DNA of 64,000 nucleotides from Glycomyces luteolus (GTDB lineage: Bacteria > Actinomycetota > Actinomycetes > Mycobacteriales > Micromonosporaceae). Below the pieces are notes generated by a model. The model did not search any database, had not been told where the DNA came from, and saw only the letters and a program-made list of their open reading frames with translations. The position numbers were made by a program, and so were the translations under genes. Location: positions 1-64,000 of the forward strand of contig NZ_JAPZVP010000012.1 of assembly GCF_027622875.1 (NCBI RefSeq), read 5' to 3'. This document shows, in pieces, positions 8,575 to 18,543 of this stretch; position 1 is the first letter of the stretch; each line of letters begins with the position of its first letter.

Positions 8575-8847
8575 TTAGGCGGCGGCGGAGAGCTTGTTGA
8601 AGGACGCGGCCAGCTTGGACTTGCGCTGGGCGGCCTGGTTCTTGTGGATGACACCCTTGGTGGCAGCCTTGTCCAGCTCGCGGCTGGCGGCGCGCAGGTG
8701 GGTCTCAGCGGCGGCGACGTCGCCGGTGGCAGACGCCTCACGGAACTTCCGGACGGACGTCTTCAGCGACGACTTCACTGCCTTGTTGCGCATCCGGCGC
8801 TTCTCGTTCGTCAGGATGCGCTTTTCTTTGGACTTGATGTTCGCCAC
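8575..8847 (-). CDS. rpsT: 30S ribosomal protein S20
   Basis: S20 binds 16S rRNA early in 30S assembly. The 90-residue basic, all-helical protein begins [21 protein letters not shown], the hallmark N-terminus. It ends with the conserved helix [24 protein letters not shown] 8847 was selected because it gives this canonical start, although an open frame extends 65 codons upstream. The ribosome site is a modest GAGG. It is transcribed against its neighbours, as rpsT is in most actinobacteria. Confidence 0.96.
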   Translation of the reverse strand: MANIKSKEKRILTNEKRRMRNKAVKSSLKTSVRKFREASATGDVAAAETHLRAASRELDKAATKGVIHKNQAAQRKSKLAASFNKLSAAA

Positions 8848-9046
8848 GCGTGAAGCCTCAGTTTCGTGATTGCTTGGTTCCTTAATTGATCGCGTCAGAG
8901 GCAGAGGGCACTCCGAGCGCCTGTCAACGTTACCAGGAGCCGAGCATCGCACACGCCCTGGGAGCATGACCGCGAACCAGGTTACACGAGGTCGAGGGCG
9001 CCGTCCGAACGCCGGTGCCCGGCTGTAACCCGCGATACCCAAGGGC

Positions 9047-9643
9047 TCAAACGGAGGCGCCGCGGGCCCTCAGTGCGGGGAGGACCACCTCGTCGACGAT
9101 GCTCTCGACCGTCGCCTCCGAGACGGCCCCGAAGATGATGAACTCGTTGCGCACCAAGTCGATCGGGAGTCGTCGCAGGCGCTCGGTGAGGTGCTCCCAT
9201 TCGAGCTCGCCGCGTTTGACGGCGCGTGCGTAGACCGCCTCTTCCAGGAGGTTGGTGAGCTCCTTCACGAGCGTGGCGACCAGGAGCTCGCGGGCCTCGG
9301 GGTCGGCGCTGACGTCGGCGAGCATGCCGAGCATCGCGGTCTGGCCGACCAGTTGCATGCGCCGGTGCGCCAACGTGATCAACGCAACGGTGTCGCCGCG
9401 CAGGGACCCGGTGTCGGGCACCGTCTCGGCCTTCGGGAGCCGGTCCGCGACGCAGGCGATCAGGATCTCCACCCGGTTCGGCCAGCGGCGATACACGACC
9501 GGCTTGCTGGTTCCGGCGCGTTTCGCGACGCCCTCCATCGTGAACCCCGCGTAGCCGGCCTCGCGGAACTCCTCGAATGCGGCATCGAGAATCGCCTGCT
9601 CAAGGGCCTTGCCGCGACGTCTGGACGCCACCTTGCGTTCCAA
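9047..9643 (-). CDS. TetR family transcriptional repressor
   Basis: A 198-residue TetR protein. The N-terminal helix-turn-helix spans about residues 14-60 ([26 protein letters not shown]), with an all-helical ligand domain behind it resembling the TetR_C_33/AefR-like group. TTG 9643 was chosen because GAGGAGGT stands right in front of it (9648-9655); the frame could also open from a TTG at 9691. It is divergent from the membrane protein gene at 9732, and a perfect 21-bp palindrome lies between them. It most likely represses itself and that gene. The ligand is unknown. Confidence 0.88.
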   Translation of the reverse strand: MERKVASRRRGKALEQAILDAAFEEFREAGYAGFTMEGVAKRAGTSKPVVYRRWPNRVEILIACVADRLPKAETVPDTGSLRGDTVALITLAHRRMQLVGQTAMLGMLADVSADPEARELLVATLVKELTNLLEEAVYARAVKRGELEWEHLTERLRRLPIDLVRNEFIIFGAVSEATVESIVDEVVLPALRARGASV

Positions 9644-9692
9644 TCCGACCTCCTCTAGATACTTGCCGTTTCTTATGTTAGCTTGAGGCAAT

Positions 9693-9713
9693 CAAGATAC
9701 GGACCGTATCTTG
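9693..9713. promoter_or_regulatory. TetR operator, perfect 21-bp palindrome
   Basis: The arms CAAGATACGG and CCGTATCTTG flank a single central A with no mismatch. The site lies midway between the divergent TetR start (9643) and the membrane protein start (9732). Length and symmetry fit a TetR-dimer operator. Confidence 0.85.
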
Positions 9714-9731
9714 CGGATGATTGGAAACCTC

Positions 9732-10760
9732 ATGGAAAGCACCCCCGAGCCCACGCCGATCGGCCGGGTGATCGCGATCAGCGCCGGTCTCGCGCTCATC
9801 GTCGGCGTCCTCACGCTCGCGTTCGCCTGGCCCTCGGCCGACATGGGACCCAACGAGATCCCGATCGCCGTCATCGGTCCCGACGAGGCCGCGGACCAGG
9901 TCCAGTCGCAGCTCGACGAGGCCCAGCCCGACGGCTTCGACGTGACTGCCGTCGCCGACCCCGCGGAGGCCGAGACCCTCATCAAGGAACGCGAGGTCTA
10001 CGCGGCCCTCGCGATCACCCCCGGATCGGTGGACCTCTACACCGCCTCGGCCGCCTCGCCCACGGTGACCAGGCTCGTGACCGGGATCGCCGACCAGGTC
10101 GCGGCGCAGATGAGCCAGGCCGCCGGGCAGCCCGGCAGCGTCCGGGTCAACACCGAAGACCTCGTTCCGCTGCCCGCCGACGACCCGAACGGCGCCGGCC
10201 TCGCCGCCTCGGCCTTCCCGATGGCCATGGGCGGCATCGTGATCGCCGCGCTCATCGCGTTCAACGTGCGCGGCTCGGGCCGTCAGGTCCTGGCCGCGGT
10301 GCTCGCGCCGCCGGCAGTGGGCGCGGGCGTCGCCGCGATCCTGATGTACGTGCTCGAATCGATCGACGGCGACTTCTGGGCGATCGCCGGGGCGCTGACG
10401 CTCACCATGGCGGCGACCGCGTGGGGCATCCTCGGCCTGGCGAAGCTGCTGGGCCGGCCCGGGTTCGTGCTGGGCGCGGTCATCGTGATGCTGGTCGGCA
10501 ACCCGCTGTCGGGCATGGCGAGCTCCCCTGAGCTGCTGCCCGCGCCGTGGGGCGCGTTCGGCCAGTTCCTGTCGCCGGGCGCGGGCGGGACGCTGGTGCG
10601 TTCGACGGCGTACTTCGACGGCAACGGTGCCGAGACGGCGTTGTGGACGCTCGCCGGATGGGTCGTCGCCGGGGTGGTGCTGTTCACGATCGGCGCCGTC
10701 CGCGCCAAGGTCAAGGCCGTGAACGCGGACGAGTCGGAGGAGACCCCAGCCGCTGCCTGA
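9732..10760 (+). CDS. TetR-controlled membrane protein of the YhgE/Pip or ABC-2 permease type
   Basis: A 342-residue protein with one N-terminal helix (about residues 13-33), an extracytoplasmic domain of about 130 residues (DMGPNEIPIAVIGP to LPADDPNG) and five to six C-terminal helices. This layout is that of YhgE/Pip-like (DUF3533) and ABC-2-type membrane proteins, often export components. No ATPase gene is adjacent. ATG 9732 was chosen; an ATG at 9717 would touch the operator. The promoter-proximal palindrome makes repression by the neighbouring TetR very likely. Its substrate is unknown. Confidence 0.75.
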   Translation: MESTPEPTPIGRVIAISAGLALIVGVLTLAFAWPSADMGPNEIPIAVIGPDEAADQVQSQLDEAQPDGFDVTAVADPAEAETLIKEREVYAALAITPGSVDLYTASAASPTVTRLVTGIADQVAAQMSQAAGQPGSVRVNTEDLVPLPADDPNGAGLAASAFPMAMGGIVIAALIAFNVRGSGRQVLAAVLAPPAVGAGVAAILMYVLESIDGDFWAIAGALTLTMAATAWGILGLAKLLGRPGFVLGAVIVMLVGNPLSGMASSPELLPAPWGAFGQFLSPGAGGTLVRSTAYFDGNGAETALWTLAGWVVAGVVLFTIGAVRAKVKAVNADESEETPAAA

Positions 10761-10774
10761 ACGATCGGAACCCG

Positions 10775-10810
10775 ACGGCCCCGGCCCGCGATCGCGCGGG
10801 TCGGGGCCGT
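10775..10810 (+). terminator. Hairpin terminator after the TetR-controlled gene
   Basis: A stem of about 16 bp (ACGGCCCCGGCCCGCG with its near-perfect complement, one G-U pair) encloses an ATCG loop and is followed by TCGTT. It separates the permease gene from lepA. Confidence 0.8.
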
Positions 10811-10920
10811 TCGTTGCCGCAGGCAGGTGAGCGGGAGCCTTTTCTCGCTGGGTGGCCGGGGGTTCTCGGGCGGGTAAGGCAGAATTGGCAAGCCACCTCA
10901 TCCGATCAAGGAAGGTCATC

Positions 10921-12753
<1,833 letters not shown>

Positions 12754-12764
12754 GCGGCAAGAGC

Positions 12765-12796
12765 AAGGGGCGGAGCCTGGCGGCTCCGCCCCTTTT
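12765..12796 (+). terminator. lepA terminator
   Basis: A 13-bp stem (AAGGGGCGGAGCC pairing with GGCTCCGCCCCTT) with a four-base loop runs into TT. It lies 12 nt after the lepA stop and between convergent genes. Confidence 0.88.
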
Positions 12797-12808
12797 CCTT
12801 GTGCTGCT

Positions 12809-13474
12809 TTACCTCTGCGGGTAGCCGTTCGGGTGCGTCTGCGGCGGCGGCGGGGGCTCCTGCGGGTAGCCGTGCGGCGGTCCCTGGTGCGGCGGCTTCG
12901 GCATGTTGCCCGGCCGCGACTTCAGGTACTGTTCCACCTCAGGCTGCATGACCAGGTAGAACGCCGCGCCGATGGCGCCGAGCTTCGCCAGTGCCAGCAG
13001 CGCGCCGAGCGCTGCGTACCAGCCCAGGCCCCAGCCGCCGACGAACCCGCCGAGCGAGAAGAACCCCAGGATGCCCAGCCCGATGTACAGCGGGGTGCGC
13101 GGGTCGGCCGCGCCGAACGCGCCGAGCTTGTCCTTGGTGATGAAGTAGGCGACAGCGACCGCCAGCGCGCCGAGGATCATGCCGAAGACGGCGCCGCCGA
13201 CGATGAACCCCGTGCCGTACCACCACGGCGCGGTGGCCGAGGCGATGAGGGAGAACAGGAACACGAGCACCGTGGCCGCGGCGTAGACCCACAGCAATTG
13301 CGTCAGCTGATTGACCTTCTTAGGGCGCGAAGGGTTTTCCTTGATGCCCCATTCGGAGGCGAAGTCGCCCTGCCCCTGGGGCGCGCCGCCGTGGGGCGGC
13401 GGGGGGCCGGCGGGTCCGCCACCTGGGGCGGCACCGTACGGATTCGATTCGGGTTGTTGCGGCGGATAGGTCAT
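12809..13474 (-). CDS. Proline-rich membrane protein, function unknown
   Basis: A 221-residue protein with a Pro/Gly/Gln-rich N-terminal tail (about 45 residues), four predicted membrane helices (roughly residues 65-190) and a second Pro-rich tail ending in repeats of PPPPPQTHPNGYPQR type. Such tails are common in actinobacterial proteins that sit at the division or envelope machinery. No enzymatic motif is seen. ATG 13474 gives MTYPPQQPESNPYG; codons upstream are not conserved-looking. No function is proposed. Confidence 0.75.
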   Translation of the reverse strand: MTYPPQQPESNPYGAAPGGGPAGPPPPHGGAPQGQGDFASEWGIKENPSRPKKVNQLTQLLWVYAAATVLVFLFSLIASATAPWWYGTGFIVGGAVFGMILGALAVAVAYFITKDKLGAFGAADPRTPLYIGLGILGFFSLGGFVGGWGLGWYAALGALLALAKLGAIGAAFYLVMQPEVEQYLKSRPGNMPKPPHQGPPHGYPQEPPPPPQTHPNGYPQR

Positions 13475-13639
13475 GGTCGCTGCTCCGGGCAAAGAGAAGG
13501 GCGTGCTTTCACTGCTCACTGTAGCCTTTCGGTGCCCGCGCCGGGGGACGGAGATTCGGTGCGATTCAGTGGGGGATATGGCAATTCCGTGCAATTTCGA
13601 ACGCCATTAGAAAGAACCCGAATCGATCACGGTGGCGCG

Positions 13640-13672
13640 AAAGGGCGGCCCCGGGGTCGCCGGGACCGCCCT
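13640..13672 (-). terminator. Hairpin terminator of phoD
   Basis: Read on the minus strand, a 13-bp stem with one mismatch (AGGGCGGTCCCGG against CCGGGGCCGCCCT) is followed by TTCGC. It lies 14 nt after the phoD stop. Confidence 0.65.
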
Positions 13673-13685
13673 GCTCGGGACAGTG

Positions 13686-15347
13686 CTAGTCCAGGTAGTC
13701 GTCGGCGTTCTCGTCCGAGCCGGCGAACGGGCTGGTATTCGTGGTCATGTTCGAGGTGTCGACCGGGCGGTCGTAGGTCTGGTGGAGCGCTCGCTCGCGG
13801 TCGGCGATCGTGTACGACCGGCGCGTGTACACCGGCGCGTCCGCCACGGTCACCTGCGGCACGACCTTGAAGTCCACGTCCATCTGGTCGGGCGTGATGA
13901 CGGTCTCGACGTAGCCGCGCTGCGCGTTGCGGAACTTGATGTGCGGGTTGAGTTTCAGGGCCGCGTTGTCCTCCGGCGCCGAGTCGACGCCGTTGCCGCC
14001 CGAGGTGATCGAGGTCGCGACCAGCTCCACGCCGACGGACTCGCCGTCGAGGTCGGGGAACCCGGTCTTGATCTCGCCCGCCCAGTGCGTGTGCACGTCG
14101 CCGGTGAGCACCACCGGGTTGCGGACCCCGGCCTCGACCCAGCCGTCGATGAGGCGCTGCCGCGAGGCCGCGTAGCCGTCCCAGCCGTCCATGCTCGTGC
14201 GCAGGACCGCGTCGTCGGCGCTGGAGTCGCGCTGCGTGAAGAACACCTGCTGGCCCAGGAGGTCCCAGCGCGCACGCGACTCGTGGAAGCCGTCGATCAG
14301 CCATTCCTCCTGCGCCGCACCGGTGATGGTGCGCGACTCGTCCCACGCGTCGGCGCAGTTGCTCTGCGTGCCGTCGCCGCAGGCCTGGTCGGAGCGGTAC
14401 TGGCGCGTGTCCATCATGTGGAAGTTCGCCAGGCGGCCCCAGCGCACCCGCCGGTACAGCTGCATGTCGATGCCTTCGGGCACCGAGGAGCGGCGCAGCG
14501 GCATGTTCTCCCAGTACGCCTGGAACGCGGCGGCGCGGCGGGCCAGGAAGTCGGCCGGGTTCGGGGTGTCCGAACCGGACTCGGGGACCTCGTCGGCCCA
14601 GTTGTTCTCGGTCTCGTGGTCGTCCCAGACCACCAGCCACGGCGCGGCCGCGTGCGCGAGCTGCAGGTCGGGGTCGGTCTTGTACTGGGCGTGGCGCTGG
14701 CGGTAGGTCGCGAGCGAGACGGTCTCGGGCCCTTCGTGGTCGCGCACGTTCCCGTCGGGGGAGTTGTACACCTTGGCCTTGTACTCGTACTGGTAGTCGC
14801 CCAGGTGCAGGATCAGGTCCGGGTGCGACTCGGCCATGTGCCGGTACGCGGTGAAGTAGCCGTGCTCGAACTGGGAGCAGGACGCGAAGGCCATCCGCAG
14901 CTCCTCGGGCGTCGAGTTGTGCGGCGGGGCGGTGACGGTGCGCCCGATGGGGGAGGTCCACTTGCCGGTCTTGAACCGGTAGAAGTACTCGTGGCCGGGG
15001 CGCAGGCCCTCGACCTCGATGTGGACGCTGTAGCCGATCTCGGCGGCGGTCTGCGCTTCGCCGTGCGCGACGCGGTGGCGGAACCGCTCGTCGCGGGCGA
15101 CCTCCCACTTGACGTCGAAGGCGGCGTTCGGCATGCCGCCCATGCCGTCTTCGGCGAGCGGGTCCACGGCCAGGCGGGTCCACAGGACCACGCCGTCGGG
15201 TTCGGGGTCGCCGGAGGCGACGCCGAGGGTGAAGGGGTCGCTCTCGAGCGTGGCGTGCGTGTTCGTTTGTGCCCAGCCGGTGGTGGGGACCGCTACGGCG
15301 GCACCGGCGGCGGATGAGGCGAGCAGGATTCGGCGCGACAGGCGCAT
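13686..15347 (-). CDS. phoD: Tat-exported PhoD-type alkaline phosphatase/phosphodiesterase
   Basis: PhoD hydrolyses phosphate mono- and diesters outside the cell using Ca/Fe. The 553-residue protein has a twin-arginine signal (LSRRILLASSAAGAA) ending near AQT. The N-terminal PhoD_N domain starts PFTLGVASGDPEPDGVVLWTRLA. The metallophosphatase domain follows, with metal-site motifs ASCSQFEHGYF, HLGDYQYEY, VVWDDHETENN and TGDVHTHW. All key residues are present and the length is typical. ATG 15347 was chosen because GAGGT lies about five bases upstream and the Tat motif comes at once. It probably scavenges phosphate; no PHO box could be assigned with confidence. Confidence 0.94.
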   Translation of the reverse strand: MRLSRRILLASSAAGAAVAVPTTGWAQTNTHATLESDPFTLGVASGDPEPDGVVLWTRLAVDPLAEDGMGGMPNAAFDVKWEVARDERFRHRVAHGEAQTAAEIGYSVHIEVEGLRPGHEYFYRFKTGKWTSPIGRTVTAPPHNSTPEELRMAFASCSQFEHGYFTAYRHMAESHPDLILHLGDYQYEYKAKVYNSPDGNVRDHEGPETVSLATYRQRHAQYKTDPDLQLAHAAAPWLVVWDDHETENNWADEVPESGSDTPNPADFLARRAAAFQAYWENMPLRRSSVPEGIDMQLYRRVRWGRLANFHMMDTRQYRSDQACGDGTQSNCADAWDESRTITGAAQEEWLIDGFHESRARWDLLGQQVFFTQRDSSADDAVLRTSMDGWDGYAASRQRLIDGWVEAGVRNPVVLTGDVHTHWAGEIKTGFPDLDGESVGVELVATSITSGGNGVDSAPEDNAALKLNPHIKFRNAQRGYVETVITPDQMDVDFKVVPQVTVADAPVYTRRSYTIADRERALHQTYDRPVDTSNMTTNTSPFAGSDENADDYLD

Positions 15348-15477
15348 ATGGACCTCGCTTCGGGGGAGTTGCGTGGGTTTGTGACCCGTACAGCCCAACA
15401 AGCGAGCGTGGATGCGCCGGAACCGCTAACGGTCGCGCCGATGAACCGGCGCGGAACACTAGGGCGTCCGAACGCGA

Positions 15478-16329
15478 CTATTCAGGAGTCGCGAACGTGA
15501 TGATCACGGCCGTCGAGTCGGCGACCTCCAGGACCTGCGCCTCGCCGTCGTCGCCGGCGTCCGGTTCGACCCAGGCCTCTTCCCCTGGGGTCCAGACCTT
15601 CCCGTTGTAGGAGACGGACGTGATCTGGTGGTCGTAGGACCGGGCGACCGCCCAGGCCGCGCTGTTCCAGCCCTCGGCTGCGCCGCCGGCTTCGATGACG
15701 ATCCTAGAGTCGTCCACAATGGATACTTCAGTGCCCCACTGGTACTCGTACGCCTCGGCGAGGACGGCGGGGTCGACCGCCGGCTCGTCAGTGTTCCCAG
15801 AGACGCAGGCCAGCCCGGCCTCCTCGCCGCCGGCGAACGCGTCGGCGATCACCTCGGCGTCGCTCTCCCACTGCTCGTACAGCTCCGGGTAGGCGCTGAC
15901 CTGGACGGCCTGGGCCGCTTCGGCGAGCCGCATGTCCTCCCAGCCGTCGGTGCGCTGGAGCTTCTCGTAGAACTTGAACGAGGCGTACACCGGGTCCATG
16001 AGCTCCTCCTCGGAGCCCCAGCCCATGCTCGGGCGCTGCTGGAACAGACCCAGCGAATCGTCGTGCCCGTAGTTCACGTTGACGAGCTCGGACTCCTGCA
16101 TGGCCGTGGTGATCGCCACGGCCACGGCGTGCTCGTCCATGCCGTCCCGCATCCCCACCGCCGCGATCGTGGCCGCGTTCGACGCCTGCTCGGCGCTCAG
16201 ATGCACCTCGCCGCCGCTGCCCACGTAGCAGCCGGTCTTGCTGGGACGCAAGGCGTCCCGGGCGTCATCGGTGCAGGCCGCGAGGCTCGCGAGAAGGAAC
16301 AGGGAGGTCAGAACGGGGAGCGCGCGCAA
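15478..16329 (-). CDS. Lipoprotein with lysozyme-like (transglycosylase-type) domain
   Basis: A 283-residue protein with signal peptide and lipobox LAAC. The next 160 residues resemble actinobacterial lysozyme-like domains: AVAVAITTAMQESELVNVNYG carries a candidate catalytic Glu, and GLFQQRPSMGWGSEEELMDP is a characteristic conserved block of such proteins. The last 90 residues (from TEVSIVDDSRIV) form a beta-rich domain of unknown role. The TTG start follows GGAG by seven bases. Peptidoglycan cleavage is inferred from the fold resemblance only. Confidence 0.7.
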   Translation of the reverse strand: MRALPVLTSLFLLASLAACTDDARDALRPSKTGCYVGSGGEVHLSAEQASNAATIAAVGMRDGMDEHAVAVAITTAMQESELVNVNYGHDDSLGLFQQRPSMGWGSEEELMDPVYASFKFYEKLQRTDGWEDMRLAEAAQAVQVSAYPELYEQWESDAEVIADAFAGGEEAGLACVSGNTDEPAVDPAVLAEAYEYQWGTEVSIVDDSRIVIEAGGAAEGWNSAAWAVARSYDHQITSVSYNGKVWTPGEEAWVEPDAGDDGEAQVLEVADSTAVIITFATPE

Positions 16330-16361
16330 TGGTGACTCCGATCAGGTCGGTCGGCGGCTGA

Positions 16362-17153
16362 TCAGCCTACCCAAGAAGCAGGACGCTTCTCAATGAACGA
16401 ACGGATGCCTTCCCTGCCCTCTTCGGAGAAGAAGTACTCAGCCGTCACGGCAGCCGCCCCGCGCAACTCGCCCCGAAGATCCGGTGCGGCGGTGAGCGCC
16501 TTGATCCCGGCCTGCGCCGAGGGACCGCCGAGCTTGAGCCGCCTGACCAGATCGGCGACGACCGCATCGAGATGCTCCTCATAGACCGCGGTCGAGACCA
16601 GGCCCCACGTCGCGGCCTCCTCGGCGGTGAAGACGTCCGCGCCCTCGACGACGAACCCGCCGCCCACGAGGAACAGCTCCCGCATCCGCGCCGGAGTGAT
16701 CCGGCGCGCCACGACCGGCCCGATCACCGCCGGAACCACCCCGAGCCGGACTTCGCTGAACGCCATCTCGGCCTCGAAGTGCGCCACCGAGAAGTCGGCG
16801 GCGGCGATCAATCCGAGTCCGCCGCCGCGCGCGGACCCGCGCACGACCGCCACGACCGGCTTCGGCGACTCCGCGATGTCCGCCAGCGCGTCGGCCAGGT
16901 GGGCGGCCGGGAGCGCGGCGAGGCTGTGGGCCGCGGCGGACTCCTTGAGGTCGGCGCCGGCGCAGAACACCGGGCCGGCGTGGTCGAGCACGATCACCCG
17001 CACGTCGCGGTCGGCGACGGCTCTGGCGAGGGCGCCGCGGAGCTCGGCGATGAGGTGCGTCGAGAGGGCGTTGCGCCGTTCGGGCGCGTTGAGGGTAATG
17101 GTCGCCACTGCCTCTTGGGCGCGGTAGGCGATCGGTGCGTCATTGCGTTCCAC
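16362..17153 (-). CDS. Enoyl-CoA hydratase/isomerase family protein
   Basis: A 263-residue crotonase-fold protein. The CoA-binding start is VATITLNAPERRNALS, and the first oxyanion-hole motif is GPVFCAGADLKE. The second is RGSARGGGLGLIAAADF, followed by FSEVRLGVVPAVIG. In classical hydratases the second motif ends GGGxE, giving catalytic Glu144; here it is GGGLG, so that Glu is missing, while the later Glu164-equivalent (FSEV) is present. The protein may therefore be an isomerase, hydrolase or lyase of the superfamily and not a true hydratase. GTG 17153 puts the start 18 bp from the divergent hemW start. Confidence 0.85.
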   Translation of the reverse strand: MERNDAPIAYRAQEAVATITLNAPERRNALSTHLIAELRGALARAVADRDVRVIVLDHAGPVFCAGADLKESAAAHSLAALPAAHLADALADIAESPKPVVAVVRGSARGGGLGLIAAADFSVAHFEAEMAFSEVRLGVVPAVIGPVVARRITPARMRELFLVGGGFVVEGADVFTAEEAATWGLVSTAVYEEHLDAVVADLVRRLKLGGPSAQAGIKALTAAPDLRGELRGAAAVTAEYFFSEEGREGIRSFIEKRPASWVG

Positions 17154-17171
17154 GCCAGTACCGTAGTGGGC

Positions 17172-18392
17172 GTGTCCACCGTCTCGCCAGTAGCCGACCC
17201 GAATTCGCCCGCCGCGTCCGTCGCGGCGGCCGCCGCCGACCCCGCGGTCGGCGAGGCCGGTTTCGGGTTCTACGTGCACGTGCCGTTCTGCGTCTCGCGC
17301 TGCGGCTACTGCGACTTCAACACCTACACGGCCTCCGAGCTGGGCGCCGGGGTCTCGCGGGACACCTACGCGTCGATCGTCCGCGCCGAGATCCGCGATG
17401 CCGCTTCACGGATGTCAGCGCATGAGGGCCGCAAACCCGAGGTCGACACCGTGTTCTTCGGCGGCGGAACGCCGACGCTGCTCTCCGCCGCCGACCTCGC
17501 GTCGATCCTCGCCGAGATCGACGACTCGTTCGGGCTCGCCGCGGGCTACGAGGCCACCACCGAGGCCAACCCCGAATCGGTGGACGCCGACTATCTCGCC
17601 GAGCTCTACGACGGCGGCTTCACCCGCCTCTCGGTCGGCATGCAGTCCACCGCCTCCCACGTGCTCAAGATCCTCGACCGCGAGCACTCGCCGCAGAAGG
17701 CCCTGAACGCCGTCGAGTACGCCCACAAGGCCGGTTTCGAGCACGTCAGCCTCGACCTCATCTACGGCACGCCGGGGGAGACCGCCGCCGACTTCGAGGC
17801 CAGTCTGCGGGCGGCCGTGGACGCCGGGGCCGACCACGTCTCGGCGTACGCGCTCATCGTGGAGGACGGGACGGCGCTGGCCCGCCGCATCCGCGCCGGG
17901 CAGGTGCCGCAGCCCTCCGATGACGTGGCCGCGGACCGCTACCTCGCCGCGGAGGCCGTTCTCTCCGAGGCCGGCTTCCACTGGTACGAGGTGTCGAACT
18001 GGGCCAGAAGCGAAGCGGCACAGTGCCGTCACAACCTCTTGTACTGGGAGGGCGGGCACTGGTGGGGCGCCGGGCCCGGCGCGCACTCGCACCTGCCAGG
18101 CGTGCGCTGGTGGAACCACAAGCACCCCTCGACGTACGGCGCGGCGCTCGCGGAGGGCCTGCCCGCCGCCGGACACGAGCTGCTCTCTGAGGACGACCGG
18201 TATCTGGAGCGGATCCTGCTGCGTACTCGGCTTGCGAGCGGATTGCCGCTATCGTTGCTGCGTCCAACCGGTCGGAGGGCCGCCGAACAGGCGTCCGCCG
18301 ACGGACTCGCCGTCATCGAGGACGGCCGCCTCAAGCTCACGCTGCGGGGACGGCTCCTCGCTGACGCGGTCGTGAGAGACCTCACCTCCTGA
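17172..18392 (+). CDS. hemW: Radical SAM haem chaperone HemW (HemN-like)
   Basis: HemW proteins carry a [4Fe-4S] cluster, bind S-adenosylmethionine and hand haem to target enzymes; they were formerly called oxygen-independent coproporphyrinogen oxidase. The 406-residue protein shows the radical-SAM cysteines in HVPFCVSRCGYCDFN (CxxxCxxC). It also has FFGGGTPTLL, EANPES, SVGMQS and the LIYGTPGETAADF stretch, and a C-terminal HemN_C domain ending in LTLRGRLLADAVV. Unlike true HemN it lacks an extra N-terminal cysteine region. GTG 17172 has no upstream ribosome site and lies 18 bp from the start of the divergent gene, so the message may be leaderless. Confidence 0.93.
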   Translation: MSTVSPVADPNSPAASVAAAAADPAVGEAGFGFYVHVPFCVSRCGYCDFNTYTASELGAGVSRDTYASIVRAEIRDAASRMSAHEGRKPEVDTVFFGGGTPTLLSAADLASILAEIDDSFGLAAGYEATTEANPESVDADYLAELYDGGFTRLSVGMQSTASHVLKILDREHSPQKALNAVEYAHKAGFEHVSLDLIYGTPGETAADFEASLRAAVDAGADHVSAYALIVEDGTALARRIRAGQVPQPSDDVAADRYLAAEAVLSEAGFHWYEVSNWARSEAAQCRHNLLYWEGGHWWGAGPGAHSHLPGVRWWNHKHPSTYGAALAEGLPAAGHELLSEDDRYLERILLRTRLASGLPLSLLRPTGRRAAEQASADGLAVIEDGRLKLTLRGRLLADAVVRDLTS

Positions 18393-18543
18393 CGGCGTTC
18401 TCGCGGCTCACCGTTAGATTCGTGAAGGCGAACCGCATTCGCCTACCGCGCGGACCCGCTCGCCTCCCCCAGAGGCCGCGGCACCACCCCAGGTGACGTC
18501 CGCGCACGAACCCCCATATGAACCCACCCGGAGTCCGCCACCC

